This document shows, piece by piece, positions 18,001 to 25,387 of a DNA stretch of 64,000 nt (the first letter of the stretch is position 1; each line of letters starts with the position of its first letter). The position numbers and the translations under genes are program-made. A model generated the notes under the pieces. The model did no database searches, had not been told where the DNA came from, and saw only the letters and a program-made list of their open reading frames with translations. This DNA is from Saprospirales bacterium (GTDB lineage: Bacteria > Bacteroidota > Bacteroidia > Chitinophagales > Saprospiraceae). Location of the stretch: assembly GCA_016703765.1 (NCBI GenBank), contig JADJBL010000025.1:1-64000 (forward strand), in the 5' to 3' direction.

Positions 18001-18279
18001 GTTTCCAAAGCGGTTGCCCTGAAACACGATAGATTTTCCGTCCGGGCTCCATTGAGCCTGCTTTTCGTAGCCTTCGTGGACCGTCAGACGCCGGGCGGGG
18101 CCTCCTTCCGCGGGGACAGTCCAGATATCTCCTTCGTAGGAAAAGGCGATCTGCTTCCCGTCGGGGCTCAGGGAAGGGAAGCGGGCGAAAGGCCGGTTGT
18201 CGTCCTGCGAAAAGGAATCGAAGGAAAGGAGCAGGCTTAGGGAGAGCAGCAGGGGCAAGCGTAGTCTTGGTCTGGGCAT
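15043..18279 (-). CDS. Tricorn-type S41 protease
   Basis: A 1078-residue exported homologue of tricorn protease. A signal peptide opens it. Two beta-propellers built of PD40/WD40-like blades follow (repeated SPDGKxIAF motifs: LSPDGKQIAF, WSPDGKSIVF, LSPNGKLMAF). Next come a core of helices, a PDZ domain near residues 770-860 (GDLGLEVKPHKEGVEILRVV) and a C-terminal S41 serine-protease domain. The nucleophile is the serine in ESSYSNAEIFSHAF (about residue 970), with VRYNGGGWTND contributing the oxyanion region. Tricorn trims oligopeptides, and the divergent POT peptide transporter next door fits a peptide-scavenging role. Confidence 0.93.
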   Translation of the reverse strand: MPRPRLRLPLLLSLSLLLSFDSFSQDDNRPFARFPSLSPDGKQIAFSYEGDIWTVPAEGGPARRLTVHEGYEKQAQWSPDGKSIVFQGNRFGNNDLFTIDALGGNPARLTWHSANDANPEWGADGNIYFQTTRYFQELEREPEVYQVSPSGGTPFRILDALGHYPTPSPDGRFLAYMSGASPAEREPYTGPASFDIMLFDKEKKTYIQITRGREMDIFPDWGGANKLYFLSASGGRYNIYLQNLSAEGQPQGAPTQLTSYTDEGVRNFDVSADGNFIVFEKGNRIYLMPAKGGPKEVKIQVSADSRFDAMESKNLSGSATEFALSPNGKLMAFTVRGEIFITLNDKEAKRTAALTNHPYRDQAMQWLDDSTMLFLSDRTGNKELYLARSADTAQSSLYRSLKIELRQLTRTPEDEHDLLLSPDRKKLVLRKGRGQLIISDIDSTGALSNAKTLLDGWATPSDVAWSPDSRWLAYVLDDLNFNEEIYIHPADNNRAPVNVSMHPRSDQSPVWSADGSKLGFLSLRNGGDYDCWFVWLKRSDWEKTKPDWEEETEDKPANGKEKDDSKNGKKEKPVEVVIDFEDIYQRLQQVTSLAGNENNLIISKDGQTFYFTTNNPDREGSSGDPELMSAKWDGTDLKRLSEKFKGNQLSMDKEGKSIYYLQEGGKLGKFVLDGGKQESIPFEAKMKINYTAERRQMFAEAWRSLRDGFYDPQFHGRDWEGLRKRYEVYALSASTTQDFQDMFNEMLGQLDASHMGFTGPTPESTQKDITGDLGLEVKPHKEGVEILRVVPDGPADKAQSKLEPGMIIRSVNGEAITASTNFFSLLNNTAGQRILLEVKTGEGVKEVAIRPVSNIRDLLYESWVDRCKQLTNQYSNGKLGYIHIQSMNWPSFERFERELTAAGDGKEGILIDVRYNGGGWTNDMLMAVLNVRQHAYTIPRGAAKSLPDENGRFKNFYPYGERLPLAAWTKPSIALCNESSYSNAEIFSHAFKHLGHGKLVGTPTFGAVISTGSQGLIDGSAVRMPFRGWYVKATGENMENGPAVPDFIVENAPDSKAKGEDEQLKKAVEVLLGEISGN

Positions 18280-18352
18280 GGCGATGGCGGATTGAGCTTG
18301 GTTTAAAGAGATGGTTTGGGGAGGGCAATTTCGGAATTTTTTCTCTAGTGTG

Positions 18353-18397
18353 TTTCCTTAGTGACCGGGTGACTCAGTCACCCGGTCACTAAGGAAA
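18353..18397. repeat. GTGACT-N-AGTCAC palindrome family, copy 1
   Basis: The 29-base core is at 18361-18389 (GTGACCGGGTGACT, C, then the reverse complement). The palindrome extends outward with the copy-specific arms TTTCCTTA/TAAGGAAA to 45 bases, all paired. It is the first of three copies that fill the 18280-18677 gap between the divergent tricorn and POT genes. Confidence 0.85.
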
Positions 18398-18459
18398 GTT
18401 AAGTTTTTCATTCAATATATTGAATACCAATTTTTGCATTAAAAGTAGCAATTCGGTCC

Positions 18460-18484
18460 TCACCGGGTGACTCAGTCACCGTGA
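18460..18484. repeat. GTGACT-N-AGTCAC palindrome family, copy 2 (degenerate)
   Basis: TCACCGGGTGACT-C-AGTCACCGTGA lacks two bases of the right arm compared with the full element, so the outer stem is imperfect. It lies between two full copies in the 18280-18677 gap. Confidence 0.7.
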
Positions 18485-18544
18485 ACTAAACAAAAAAGCC
18501 TGAGTTAGCCAGTATTTTTAATGGTTTTAGCTTGAAAAAGTATT

Positions 18545-18587
18545 TTCGGGAGTGACCGGGTGACTCAGTCACCCGGTCACTCCCGAA
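18545..18587. repeat. GTGACT-N-AGTCAC palindrome family, copy 3
   Basis: The core at 18552-18580 is identical to copy 1, but the outer arms are TTCGGGA/TCCCGAA. Arms are again fully complementary, giving 43 paired-plus-centre bases. It lies upstream of the POT transporter promoter. Confidence 0.85.
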
Positions 18588-18642
18588 GGGCTCTCTTGGC
18601 AAGTGATGGAAGCCGGAAAGGAAAAGTATCCCTAGAATTAAA

Positions 18643-18650
18643 TAAATTTG
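18643..18650 (+). promoter_or_regulatory. -7 promoter element (TAAATTTG) of the POT transporter
   Basis: TAAATTTG matches TAnnTTTG and lies 27 bases before ATG 18678, which supports that start over the longer frame from 18648. No clear -33 element is visible. Confidence 0.45.
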
Positions 18651-18677
18651 GGCTTTTCACCACAAAACCACACGCGC

Positions 18678-20318
18678 ATGGCCGCCATATTTCCAAACCA
18701 TCCGAAAGGTTTGCCGTATCTGTTCTTCACCGAAATGTGGGAACGCTTCGGGTACTACCTGATGATAGGCATCTTCCTCCTGTACATGATCGACACGGAC
18801 ATGGGCGGCCTGGAATTTCCCAAAAAGGAAGCCTCCGATATCTTCGGGACCTTCATCGCCCTGGTTTACCTCACCCCCTTTATGGGCGGATTGCTGGCCG
18901 ACCGCGTACTGGGCTACCGCCTATCAGTCACCATCGGCGGTATCCTCATGGGGATAGGATATATGGGCCTGGCTATCCCGGGGATGAGCGCTTTCTGGTT
19001 TTCGCTCTTCCTGATCATCATCGGCAACGGTTTTTTCAAACCCAATATCTCCACCCTTTTGGGCAACCTGTACAACGACTCCCAGTACAAGCCCTTTAAA
19101 GACGCAGGGTACAGTATTTTCTACATGGGGATCAATATCGGGGCTTTTGTCTGCAACTTCTTTGCAGCCTACCTTCGCAACCACTACGGTTGGGGCTATG
19201 CCTTCGCCGCAGCCGGCATCGGCATGCTGGTCGGCGTGGCGATATTCTGGCTGGGCAACAAGCACTACGCCCACGCGGATGTGAAAAAGGAAGCCAAGGA
19301 TACCGACAACTCCGTTTATAAAGTGCTGGGCTCCATCCTGCTTCCCGCAGGCATCGCCGGATTCCTGGGCTGGATGATCCCCGGCAACATCTTCGGCTCG
19401 GATTCGACCGATGCTTTCCTGTTTGCGACTCTTCCTATTATCGTATTCTTCCTCAACATCTACATCAAGGCCGCTCCGAACGAAAAGCAGCCCATTTCTG
19501 CCCTGCTTTCCATTTATATTATCGTCATCCTTTTTTGGGCCATATTCAAGCAAAACGGCACGGCGCTGACCGTATGGGCGGAGAATTACACCAACCGGGA
19601 AATATCCGCCGCAGTGCTGCCGGTCGTGGAACCATTGGGCATGACACAAACGCTGACCAACGAGCAGGGTACCTATCCGGCCTACGACAAAAATTTCCGG
19701 ACGGAAAAGGATGTCGACGGAAAAGTAGTTACCACGACCACCACACACCCCTACTTCATCAATGCGCCGGAAAAACTGCCTCCCGCCGGCGCCTCGGTTA
19801 AACTCATTTCCACCGAAATTTTTCAATCGATCAATCCCTTCTTCGTGATTGTACTCACACCGCTCGTCGTGGGCTTTTTCGCCATGCTTCGAAGGCGAAA
19901 AAGAGAACCCACCACCGCCTCCAAGATCGGTTGGGGTTTGTTGATCACCTCCCTTTCTTCCCTGGTTATGGTGGCCGCGGTGTATGTCAGCCAGAACGGC
20001 CTGGTGAAGGGCTCCGCCTGGTGGCTGATCGGCGCCTACGGGGTGGTCACTATCGGAGAGCTCTGCCTCAGCCCGATGGGGCTTTCCCTGGTCAATAAAC
20101 TTGCTCCCGCGCGGATCGCAGCCCTGATGATGGGTGGCTGGATGTTGGCTACCTCCGTCGGCAACAAACTTTCGGGGGTGTTGGCCAGTATGTGGGACAG
20201 CTACGACGACAAGGCCAACTTCTTCTGGGTCAACGCTTCGCTTACGCTGATCGCAGCGGCGGCTATGTTCATCCTGCTCCGCTGGCTCAACCGGGTGATG
20301 CGGGAACACGGAGCGTAA
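18678..20318 (+). CDS. Proton-dependent oligopeptide transporter (POT/PTR2)
   Basis: This is an inner-membrane symporter of the POT family that imports di- and tripeptides with protons. The family signature TEMWERFGYYLM (ExxERFxYY) is at residues 16-27, in the first helix. FGTFIALVYLTPFMGGLLAD and NGFFKPNISTLLGNLY are further conserved helices. The length is 546 residues with about 14 hydrophobic segments. A soluble loop at about residues 335-375 contains an unusual TTTTTHPYF run. The start at 18678 is supported by the -7 element. It is divergent from the tricorn protease, a plausible functional partner. The last 32 bases overlap the convergent GNAT gene. Confidence 0.94.
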   Translation: MAAIFPNHPKGLPYLFFTEMWERFGYYLMIGIFLLYMIDTDMGGLEFPKKEASDIFGTFIALVYLTPFMGGLLADRVLGYRLSVTIGGILMGIGYMGLAIPGMSAFWFSLFLIIIGNGFFKPNISTLLGNLYNDSQYKPFKDAGYSIFYMGINIGAFVCNFFAAYLRNHYGWGYAFAAAGIGMLVGVAIFWLGNKHYAHADVKKEAKDTDNSVYKVLGSILLPAGIAGFLGWMIPGNIFGSDSTDAFLFATLPIIVFFLNIYIKAAPNEKQPISALLSIYIIVILFWAIFKQNGTALTVWAENYTNREISAAVLPVVEPLGMTQTLTNEQGTYPAYDKNFRTEKDVDGKVVTTTTTHPYFINAPEKLPPAGASVKLISTEIFQSINPFFVIVLTPLVVGFFAMLRRRKREPTTASKIGWGLLITSLSSLVMVAAVYVSQNGLVKGSAWWLIGAYGVVTIGELCLSPMGLSLVNKLAPARIAALMMGGWMLATSVGNKLSGVLASMWDSYDDKANFFWVNASLTLIAAAAMFILLRWLNRVMREHGA

Positions 20319-20808
20319 TCTCAAACTCCAGCTCGTGCCGGATCGGAATCCCCTCCTGTCCGGTAAGCGGTATTTCCGGTTTCAGCTTCCGGGAGGCCTC
20401 CAGCGCGTTGCGGTGCAGGCTCACCAGGTCGAAGCCCCTCTTTTGGTAAAACCGGATGGCCCGGATATTGTCGTTGGTGGTCACCAGCCATACCCGGCGG
20501 CAATGGGCCTGCTTGGCCTTTGCGATCACCTCTTCCACCAGGCGGCTGCCCACCCCTTGGTTTCGCTCGCGGCTGTCGAGCAAAGTGAGCTCCATCTCAT
20601 CTCCACGGATTTCATAGGTAGCCAACCCAATCATCTCGTTTTCTCGCCATGCAATGTATCCTTCCTGCATGGCTGGGTAAAATAGCTTTCCCCGCGCCAC
20701 CATTCGATCGCTGTGCCAAAAGGAGCTCAGAAAAGAGGAGAGTAAATCCCTGTCTTTTTCCCGAATCGGGTGTATTTCGAAAAAAATAATCTGTTTGGAA
20801 TTTGTCAT
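20287..20808 (-). CDS. GNAT family N-acetyltransferase
   Basis: A 173-residue acetyltransferase with a recognisable acetyl-CoA site: LTLLDSRERNQGVGSRLVEE (R-x-x-G-x-G), then VWLVTTNDNIRAIRFYQKRG (the N-x-x-A-x-x-F-Y-x-x-x-G-F pattern). The substrate cannot be told. The C-terminal tail (PIRHELEFEITL) resembles small GNATs of unknown role. It is convergent with the POT gene, overlapping 32 bases. Confidence 0.85.
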   Translation of the reverse strand: MTNSKQIIFFEIHPIREKDRDLLSSFLSSFWHSDRMVARGKLFYPAMQEGYIAWRENEMIGLATYEIRGDEMELTLLDSRERNQGVGSRLVEEVIAKAKQAHCRRVWLVTTNDNIRAIRFYQKRGFDLVSLHRNALEASRKLKPEIPLTGQEGIPIRHELEFEITLRVPASPG

Positions 20809-20910
20809 GAAACACCAAATTTATCATGGAAATGTTAAAAAACCACAAACTTAATTTTTACATTTACTACAGTTTTAAACGTTTTGTTTACTAAACCAAA
20901 TAACTTTTTT

Positions 20911-21321
20911 ATGAAAACTTCCAAACTATTATTGGCCGGATTAGTGGGTGGGGTCGTTTATTTCGCCCTTGGCTTTCTAATCTATGGCTTGTTAATGAAG
21001 GACGCGATGGCCGGTATGAGCTCCGTGATGAGGGCCGAGGCCGATACCCAATGGTGGGCCGGCATCCTTGGCAATCTGGTGATGGGCGTATTTCTGGCCT
21101 ATGTTTTCGCCCGTTGGGCAAATGTAAGAACCCTTATGGGCGGACTGACGGCCGGCGCAATCATTGGCGCCTTTATAGCAAGCTCCTATGATTTGAGCAT
21201 GTATGCCTGGACCACCATGATGGACATGAAGGGAATGGTAATGGACATCGTTTTGTCCGTCGTTATGACCTCGGTCGCAGGTGGCGTGGTAGGCTGGATG
21301 CTCGGCATGGGCAAAGAGTAA
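20911..21321 (+). CDS. Small four-helix membrane protein (DUF1761-like)
   Basis: From ATG 20911 the 136 residues contain four hydrophobic helices: LLLAGLVGGVVYFALGFLIY, WWAGILGNLVMGVFLAYVFA, LTAGAIIGAFIASSYDLSMY and DIVLSVVMTSVAGGVVGWML. The spacing resembles the DUF1761 family, whose role is unknown. Met-rich loops (MKDAMAGMSSVM, MMDMKGMVMD) are notable and could bind metal, which is speculation. The longer frame from 20884 adds only a polar leader and is less likely. Confidence 0.7.
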   Translation: MKTSKLLLAGLVGGVVYFALGFLIYGLLMKDAMAGMSSVMRAEADTQWWAGILGNLVMGVFLAYVFARWANVRTLMGGLTAGAIIGAFIASSYDLSMYAWTTMMDMKGMVMDIVLSVVMTSVAGGVVGWMLGMGKE

Positions 21322-21373
21322 ATTTCTACAAGCTTGATCCCAGGAGGCGGTGCAATGTGCCGCCTCCTGCATT

Positions 21374-22081
21374 TTAAAAAAGATCGTTCAAGGATCTTAC
21401 CCCGTTTTTAAAAAGAATAGCCTCTCCCCGCAGCAGGGTTTTTTCCTCCAGCGCTGAAATTTGCCCGGCCCTCTGCGCTTCCTCCGTGGCAACCAGCATC
21501 GCGCCGGCCTGCTCCCAGACTTCGCTCCGCCAAGCCCTGATCAGGCGGGAAATCAACCACTCATCCAGCCTGCCGAGGTAGGTGTCCAGCAGTTCCATGC
21601 CCCTTGAATCGGTTTCCAGGATCTGGTCCTGAACCTTATCAATGGTTTCTCCGATGATCTCGTTTACGTGGCAATAATCGGCAAAGCGGATGGAGCGCTG
21701 GTCTTCGTCGAGCTCAGCCCATTCGGGACCCAGGAGGTCTACGACCGTCAGCGCCAGATCGAAATTGATATGGGCATTCACGCCGAGGAGCAATTTCTGA
21801 ATCGTGGCGCAGGAATCCCGAGCGGCGTGGTCGTGCGCCAATACCCATACTTTCGGGGCCCGCTCCTTGTCTTTTTCATATTTTTCAAACCCCCTTAAAT
21901 AATAGGCTGCGAAATGATCGATAAAGTTTCGCATCCAACTATTATCGCGGAATTCGCCTTGCTCCACCGCCGAAAGCATATTTTCCGTCATCAGGCAATA
22001 ACACCCTAAAAACGAGGCGCGGCCATCCCTGCTATTTTCCAGCTCGCCCAACAATTGCTCCATTTGCCTTAAGGTCTTCAT
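21374..22081 (-). CDS. DUF5995-like protein
   Basis: This 235-residue soluble, mostly helical protein contains LLLGVNAHINFDLALTVVDL. I recall that NAHINxDLAL stretch as the hallmark of DUF5995, a family of unknown function. Helices with WVLAHDHAARD and ADYCHVNEIIG add conserved histidines, so a metal site is conceivable. Its start codon overlaps the end of the response regulator gene by four bases, indicating translational coupling and making it the last gene of the five-gene operon. Confidence 0.7.
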   Translation of the reverse strand: MKTLRQMEQLLGELENSRDGRASFLGCYCLMTENMLSAVEQGEFRDNSWMRNFIDHFAAYYLRGFEKYEKDKERAPKVWVLAHDHAARDSCATIQKLLLGVNAHINFDLALTVVDLLGPEWAELDEDQRSIRFADYCHVNEIIGETIDKVQDQILETDSRGMELLDTYLGRLDEWLISRLIRAWRSEVWEQAGAMLVATEEAQRAGQISALEEKTLLRGEAILFKNGVRSLNDLF

Positions 22082-22557
22082 GATTTCCGGATTCGTTCAA
22101 ACAAGATGTCGGTATCCAATATAGGCAGAAACTTTTCATACGGCAGCCCTTTGTCCAGAATGAACAGGGTGAGGAGTTGCCGGGCTCGCAGCACCAGCTC
22201 CTCCGCCGCCCAGGGTTTTTCGATGTAGCGATCTATATTGGCCTGGTTGATGGCGTTGATGGTGTCCTGGTGTGTGGCCAATCCGGTCAGAAGCAGTTTT
22301 TTGGTATGCAGAAACCGGCCGTCCCGGTTCACCTCGATCAAAAAATCGACGCCGCTTTTGTCCGGCATGACGTGGTCGCAGATCAGCAAACCGATCAGGT
22401 CGCCGCGGGAATCCACCTCATCCATCAACTCTTCGGCCTCCAGCGCGGACTCGCATCCTTCGAGGATAAAGGAATCGGCGAGGGGTTCGAGGTCCTGTAA
22501 AATGGCATGAAGCACCTCTCGCTGGTCTTCGACACAAAGGATATATATTTTTTCCAT
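22078..22557 (-). CDS. Single-domain response regulator
   Basis: A CheY-like receiver of 159 residues. The acidic pocket E10/D11, phospho-acceptor Asp61 (LLICDHVMPDKSG), the threonine in KKLLLTGLA and the lysine in YIEKPW are all present. After the receiver there is only a helical tail of about 30 residues (LDKGLPYEKFLPILDTDILF) and no DNA-binding or enzymatic domain, so it must act through protein contacts. It lies 12 bases downstream of the cNMP-binding histidine kinase, its evident partner. Confidence 0.92.
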   Translation of the reverse strand: MEKIYILCVEDQREVLHAILQDLEPLADSFILEGCESALEAEELMDEVDSRGDLIGLLICDHVMPDKSGVDFLIEVNRDGRFLHTKKLLLTGLATHQDTINAINQANIDRYIEKPWAAEELVLRARQLLTLFILDKGLPYEKFLPILDTDILFERIRKS

Positions 22558-22569
22558 AAAGGATGGTTT

Positions 22570-23934
22570 TTAGTCCCTCGACAGGGGCAGGGTGATGGAA
22601 AAAACCGTTTTCCCCGGCAGGCTTTCCACCCCGACCGAACCCCTCATGTTTTCTACGATCCGCTGCACGATGGAAAGGCCCAGGCCGAGGCCGAAAGACA
22701 GACCCTCTACCTTGGTGGTCACGTCGGGTTGAAAGATCTGCGGAAGCAACTCATGCGGGATTCCCGGGCCGTTGTCGCTTACCTGAATATGCACCGATTG
22801 CTCCTCCAGCCAGGATTTGATCCGGATGAGCCCATTCTTTTGGCCGCTTTCCAAAATGCTCTCTCCCGCATTTTTTACCAAATTTACCCAGATCTGGACC
22901 ATTTCCCCCGGATTTGCCAGCACAAACAACTGATCCTCCAACTCCAGCTTGACCTGAATGCTTTTCAAAAGATCCTTTAACAGGAGAAGGGACTCGGTAA
23001 TGGTTTGCCTCAGGTCCGTCCGAGCCAGAATATCGTGATTGGAGACCCCCAATTCCTTCACCGATCTGACCACCCTCGAAGCATGGCCGGAGGCGGCCAG
23101 CATATCGTGGAGGGCCATGCCCGCCTCAAAGAAAGCGAGGTTTTGCTCCAATTGGCCTTGAATATCCCCGTCCAGCCTGGCGATGTCCTCGTTGGTAATT
23201 CCAGTGGCCGCCACCTGCCGGGCCAAATTGGATGGAAGGTCGAAGGCATCTTCGATCTCCTTCCGGCGTCGCCTGATCTCGCTGGACGAAATGGCCTGGC
23301 CCTCCTGCAAGCCCCGCTGGAAAAAGAGCTGCATGCCCGGTTCGCAATACCTGCCCACCAGATCGGATGCCCAGCCGGCCATCCAGTCGGCATGTCGCTG
23401 AATGACCCCCACGGCATTGTTGAGCTCGTGGGCTAGCCCGGCAGCCAATTGACCCAATATGGCCATTTTTTCAGACTGAAACAGCTTGCGCATCGCCTCC
23501 TGGTTGCGGATCGTCATTTTCTGGGTCAGAAGCTGCCGCGTGTAAATCTCATCCACCACGATGGGGAGAAAATGCTCCGCAAATCCGCGGCCTTCCTCGT
23601 CGATATGCTGGGAGTGCCCGCTATCGATATAAGCCAACCAGCAAGTCTTTTCGGCGATCACAGTCGAATAGCTCATGTGGGTCTCCGAAAAAAAGCTGTA
23701 CACCCCCACGAAATGGTCTGTGCTGGACCGAAAAGCCTCGAATACTTCATTGGATCCATATCCCAGATAGCCCAGCAGCGAGCCGTCGAGCACGAGGTAA
23801 AGCCGGTCGTTGGGCTCGTTTTCCCGCAGGAGGATATCCCCCTTTTGCAAGTGGATATATTTGGAAGGTTCGGAAAAGTACATTCTTTTCAACCAGTCGA
23901 GATTGACCTTTTTTAATAGCTCCTTATCCTTCAT
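22570..23934 (-). CDS. Soluble histidine kinase with cyclic-nucleotide-binding domain
   Basis: The 454-residue protein has no membrane segment. Residues about 15-130 form a CAP/cNMP-binding fold (IHLQKGDILLRENEPNDRLY, LVLDGSLLGYLGYG). The DHp helix follows with phospho-acceptor His169 in LGQLAAGLAHELNNAVG. A long helical insert, about residues 185-310, precedes the second part of the kinase. The ATPase domain has WVNLVKNAGESI (N box), VSDNGPGIP (G1) and GLGLGLSIVQRI (G2). It would sense a cytoplasmic small molecule, perhaps not a cyclic nucleotide. Its first codons overlap the transporter gene by four bases. Confidence 0.9.
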   Translation of the reverse strand: MKDKELLKKVNLDWLKRMYFSEPSKYIHLQKGDILLRENEPNDRLYLVLDGSLLGYLGYGSNEVFEAFRSSTDHFVGVYSFFSETHMSYSTVIAEKTCWLAYIDSGHSQHIDEEGRGFAEHFLPIVVDEIYTRQLLTQKMTIRNQEAMRKLFQSEKMAILGQLAAGLAHELNNAVGVIQRHADWMAGWASDLVGRYCEPGMQLFFQRGLQEGQAISSSEIRRRRKEIEDAFDLPSNLARQVAATGITNEDIARLDGDIQGQLEQNLAFFEAGMALHDMLAASGHASRVVRSVKELGVSNHDILARTDLRQTITESLLLLKDLLKSIQVKLELEDQLFVLANPGEMVQIWVNLVKNAGESILESGQKNGLIRIKSWLEEQSVHIQVSDNGPGIPHELLPQIFQPDVTTKVEGLSFGLGLGLSIVQRIVENMRGSVGVESLPGKTVFSITLPLSRD

Positions 23935-25364
23935 GACTGAAAGAAGTTAAATGCTTTAAGCAATACGACCATGAGCATGGCCAAACCCAGGCCGGTGAGG
24001 CCCACCAAAGCTCCCGCTTTGGCCATTTGCGGGGTCTTTATCCCTCCGGCAGCCTGCGCAAGCGCGTTGGGCGGGGTGCTGATCGGAAGCGCCATACCCA
24101 CGGAAATGGAAAAAGTGACGCCGATGATCAGGGCGCCGGTCCCTCCGATGGAATCCAGGATCAGGCCGGAACTCCCCATGGCCGCCACGATCGGCAACAA
24201 CAGGTTGGTGGTCCCGGTATGCGACATGAAATTGGCCATGAGCAAACCGGCGAATGAGGCCAGAAAGAGCACGAGAAAAGCGGGCTGCCCTGCGAAGGGA
24301 ATTTGGGTAACAAGCCGTTCCGCCAGACCGCTCTTTTCCAAAGCCAGACCCAGCGCGATGCCGCCCGCTACGAGCCAAAGCACATCCCAACTGATGCCCT
24401 TGAGGTCCTCCCTGTTGATAATCCCCGCGCTGAGAAATATGGCCACGGGGATCATGGACACGACATAGGAATTCATGCCGTGGGCAAAATCCGTCAGCCA
24501 AAGCCCGAGGGTCAGGATAAAGGTCCCGTACACGATATAGGCCTTGGTGGAGCGGAGAAACCTGCTTTTCAAATTAAGCTCTACGGATACGGCCTGAAAG
24601 GGGTAGAGGTAATTCAAAATACCCCATGCTGCCAGCAAGAGGACAATGGTATAGGGGAGGGCAAAAACCATCCATTCCCCGAAACCGACGGCCGAGGCGC
24701 CCATGTACTTGAGCGCAATGGCGTTGGGCGGCGACCCGATCGGGGTGCCGAGCCCGCCGATATTTGCGGCAAAGGGGATGCCCAGCGCAAAAGCCACCCG
24801 GCCGGTATCCTCCGGGCCGAGTTTTTGCAGGATCGGCGCCAATATGGCGAGCATCATCGCGGTGGTGGCGGTGTTGCTCATAAACATAGAAAACACGCCG
24901 GTGATCGCCATCAGCCCCAACAACACCACCGCGGGCCGGGAGCCGAAAGGCTTGAGCAAAATGCCCGCCAGGCTTTGATCGAGCCGGTATTTGGTGGCCG
25001 CCATGGCCAGGAAGAAACCGCCCAGGATCAGCAAAATGACCGGAGAGGCAAAGGTGGCCATGATCTCCTTGTAGTCGAGCAAATTGCTCCATTCTTCTCC
25101 GCCCGGTCCCTGCCGGAGGGGAAGAAAACCCTGGTCTGAAACGATCAGCAATTCCAACACAATGATGAGCACCGAAGTAGCGAATACGGGGATGGGCTCC
25201 ATGATCCAGAAAAGCGCGGCCATTAAAAAAAGCGCCAGCACCCGGTGTTCGACCGGGCTCATTCCCGGAAGGAGCCGATCCGCAGGGATCAAAAGGATGA
25301 AAAGGGGTATCAGCAGGCCAATCGCCGGTTTTACCCAGGATACAATCTTCAGGCGTTTCATCAT
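23931..25364 (-). CDS. DASS-family (SLC13) sodium-coupled anion transporter
   Basis: A 477-residue inner-membrane transporter with about 11-12 helices. Two SNT-type signatures mark the DASS family: MFMSNTATTAMMLAILAPIL (first half) and NFMSHTGTTNLLLPIVAAMG (second half), where SNT has become SHT. SMIPVAIFLS and AALPISTPPNA-like GMALPISTPPNALAQA are also typical. Substrates of the family are di- and tricarboxylates or sulfate. Its neighbours, a pyruvate-kinase-like protein and a two-component pair, favour organic acids, which is inference. Confidence 0.9.
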   Translation of the reverse strand: MMKRLKIVSWVKPAIGLLIPLFILLIPADRLLPGMSPVEHRVLALFLMAALFWIMEPIPVFATSVLIIVLELLIVSDQGFLPLRQGPGGEEWSNLLDYKEIMATFASPVILLILGGFFLAMAATKYRLDQSLAGILLKPFGSRPAVVLLGLMAITGVFSMFMSNTATTAMMLAILAPILQKLGPEDTGRVAFALGIPFAANIGGLGTPIGSPPNAIALKYMGASAVGFGEWMVFALPYTIVLLLAAWGILNYLYPFQAVSVELNLKSRFLRSTKAYIVYGTFILTLGLWLTDFAHGMNSYVVSMIPVAIFLSAGIINREDLKGISWDVLWLVAGGIALGLALEKSGLAERLVTQIPFAGQPAFLVLFLASFAGLLMANFMSHTGTTNLLLPIVAAMGSSGLILDSIGGTGALIIGVTFSISVGMALPISTPPNALAQAAGGIKTPQMAKAGALVGLTGLGLAMLMVVLLKAFNFFQS

Positions 25365-25387
25365 CGTTTCGGGGGTTTACCAGTTTC

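Noticed and set aside
18353..18587. CRISPR array
   Set aside because: Only three palindromes with irregular distances and no unique spacers of constant length; no cas genes are present.
18924..20324. Minus-strand open frame of 466 codons
   Set aside because: Antisense to the POT transporter, whose family motifs are unambiguous.
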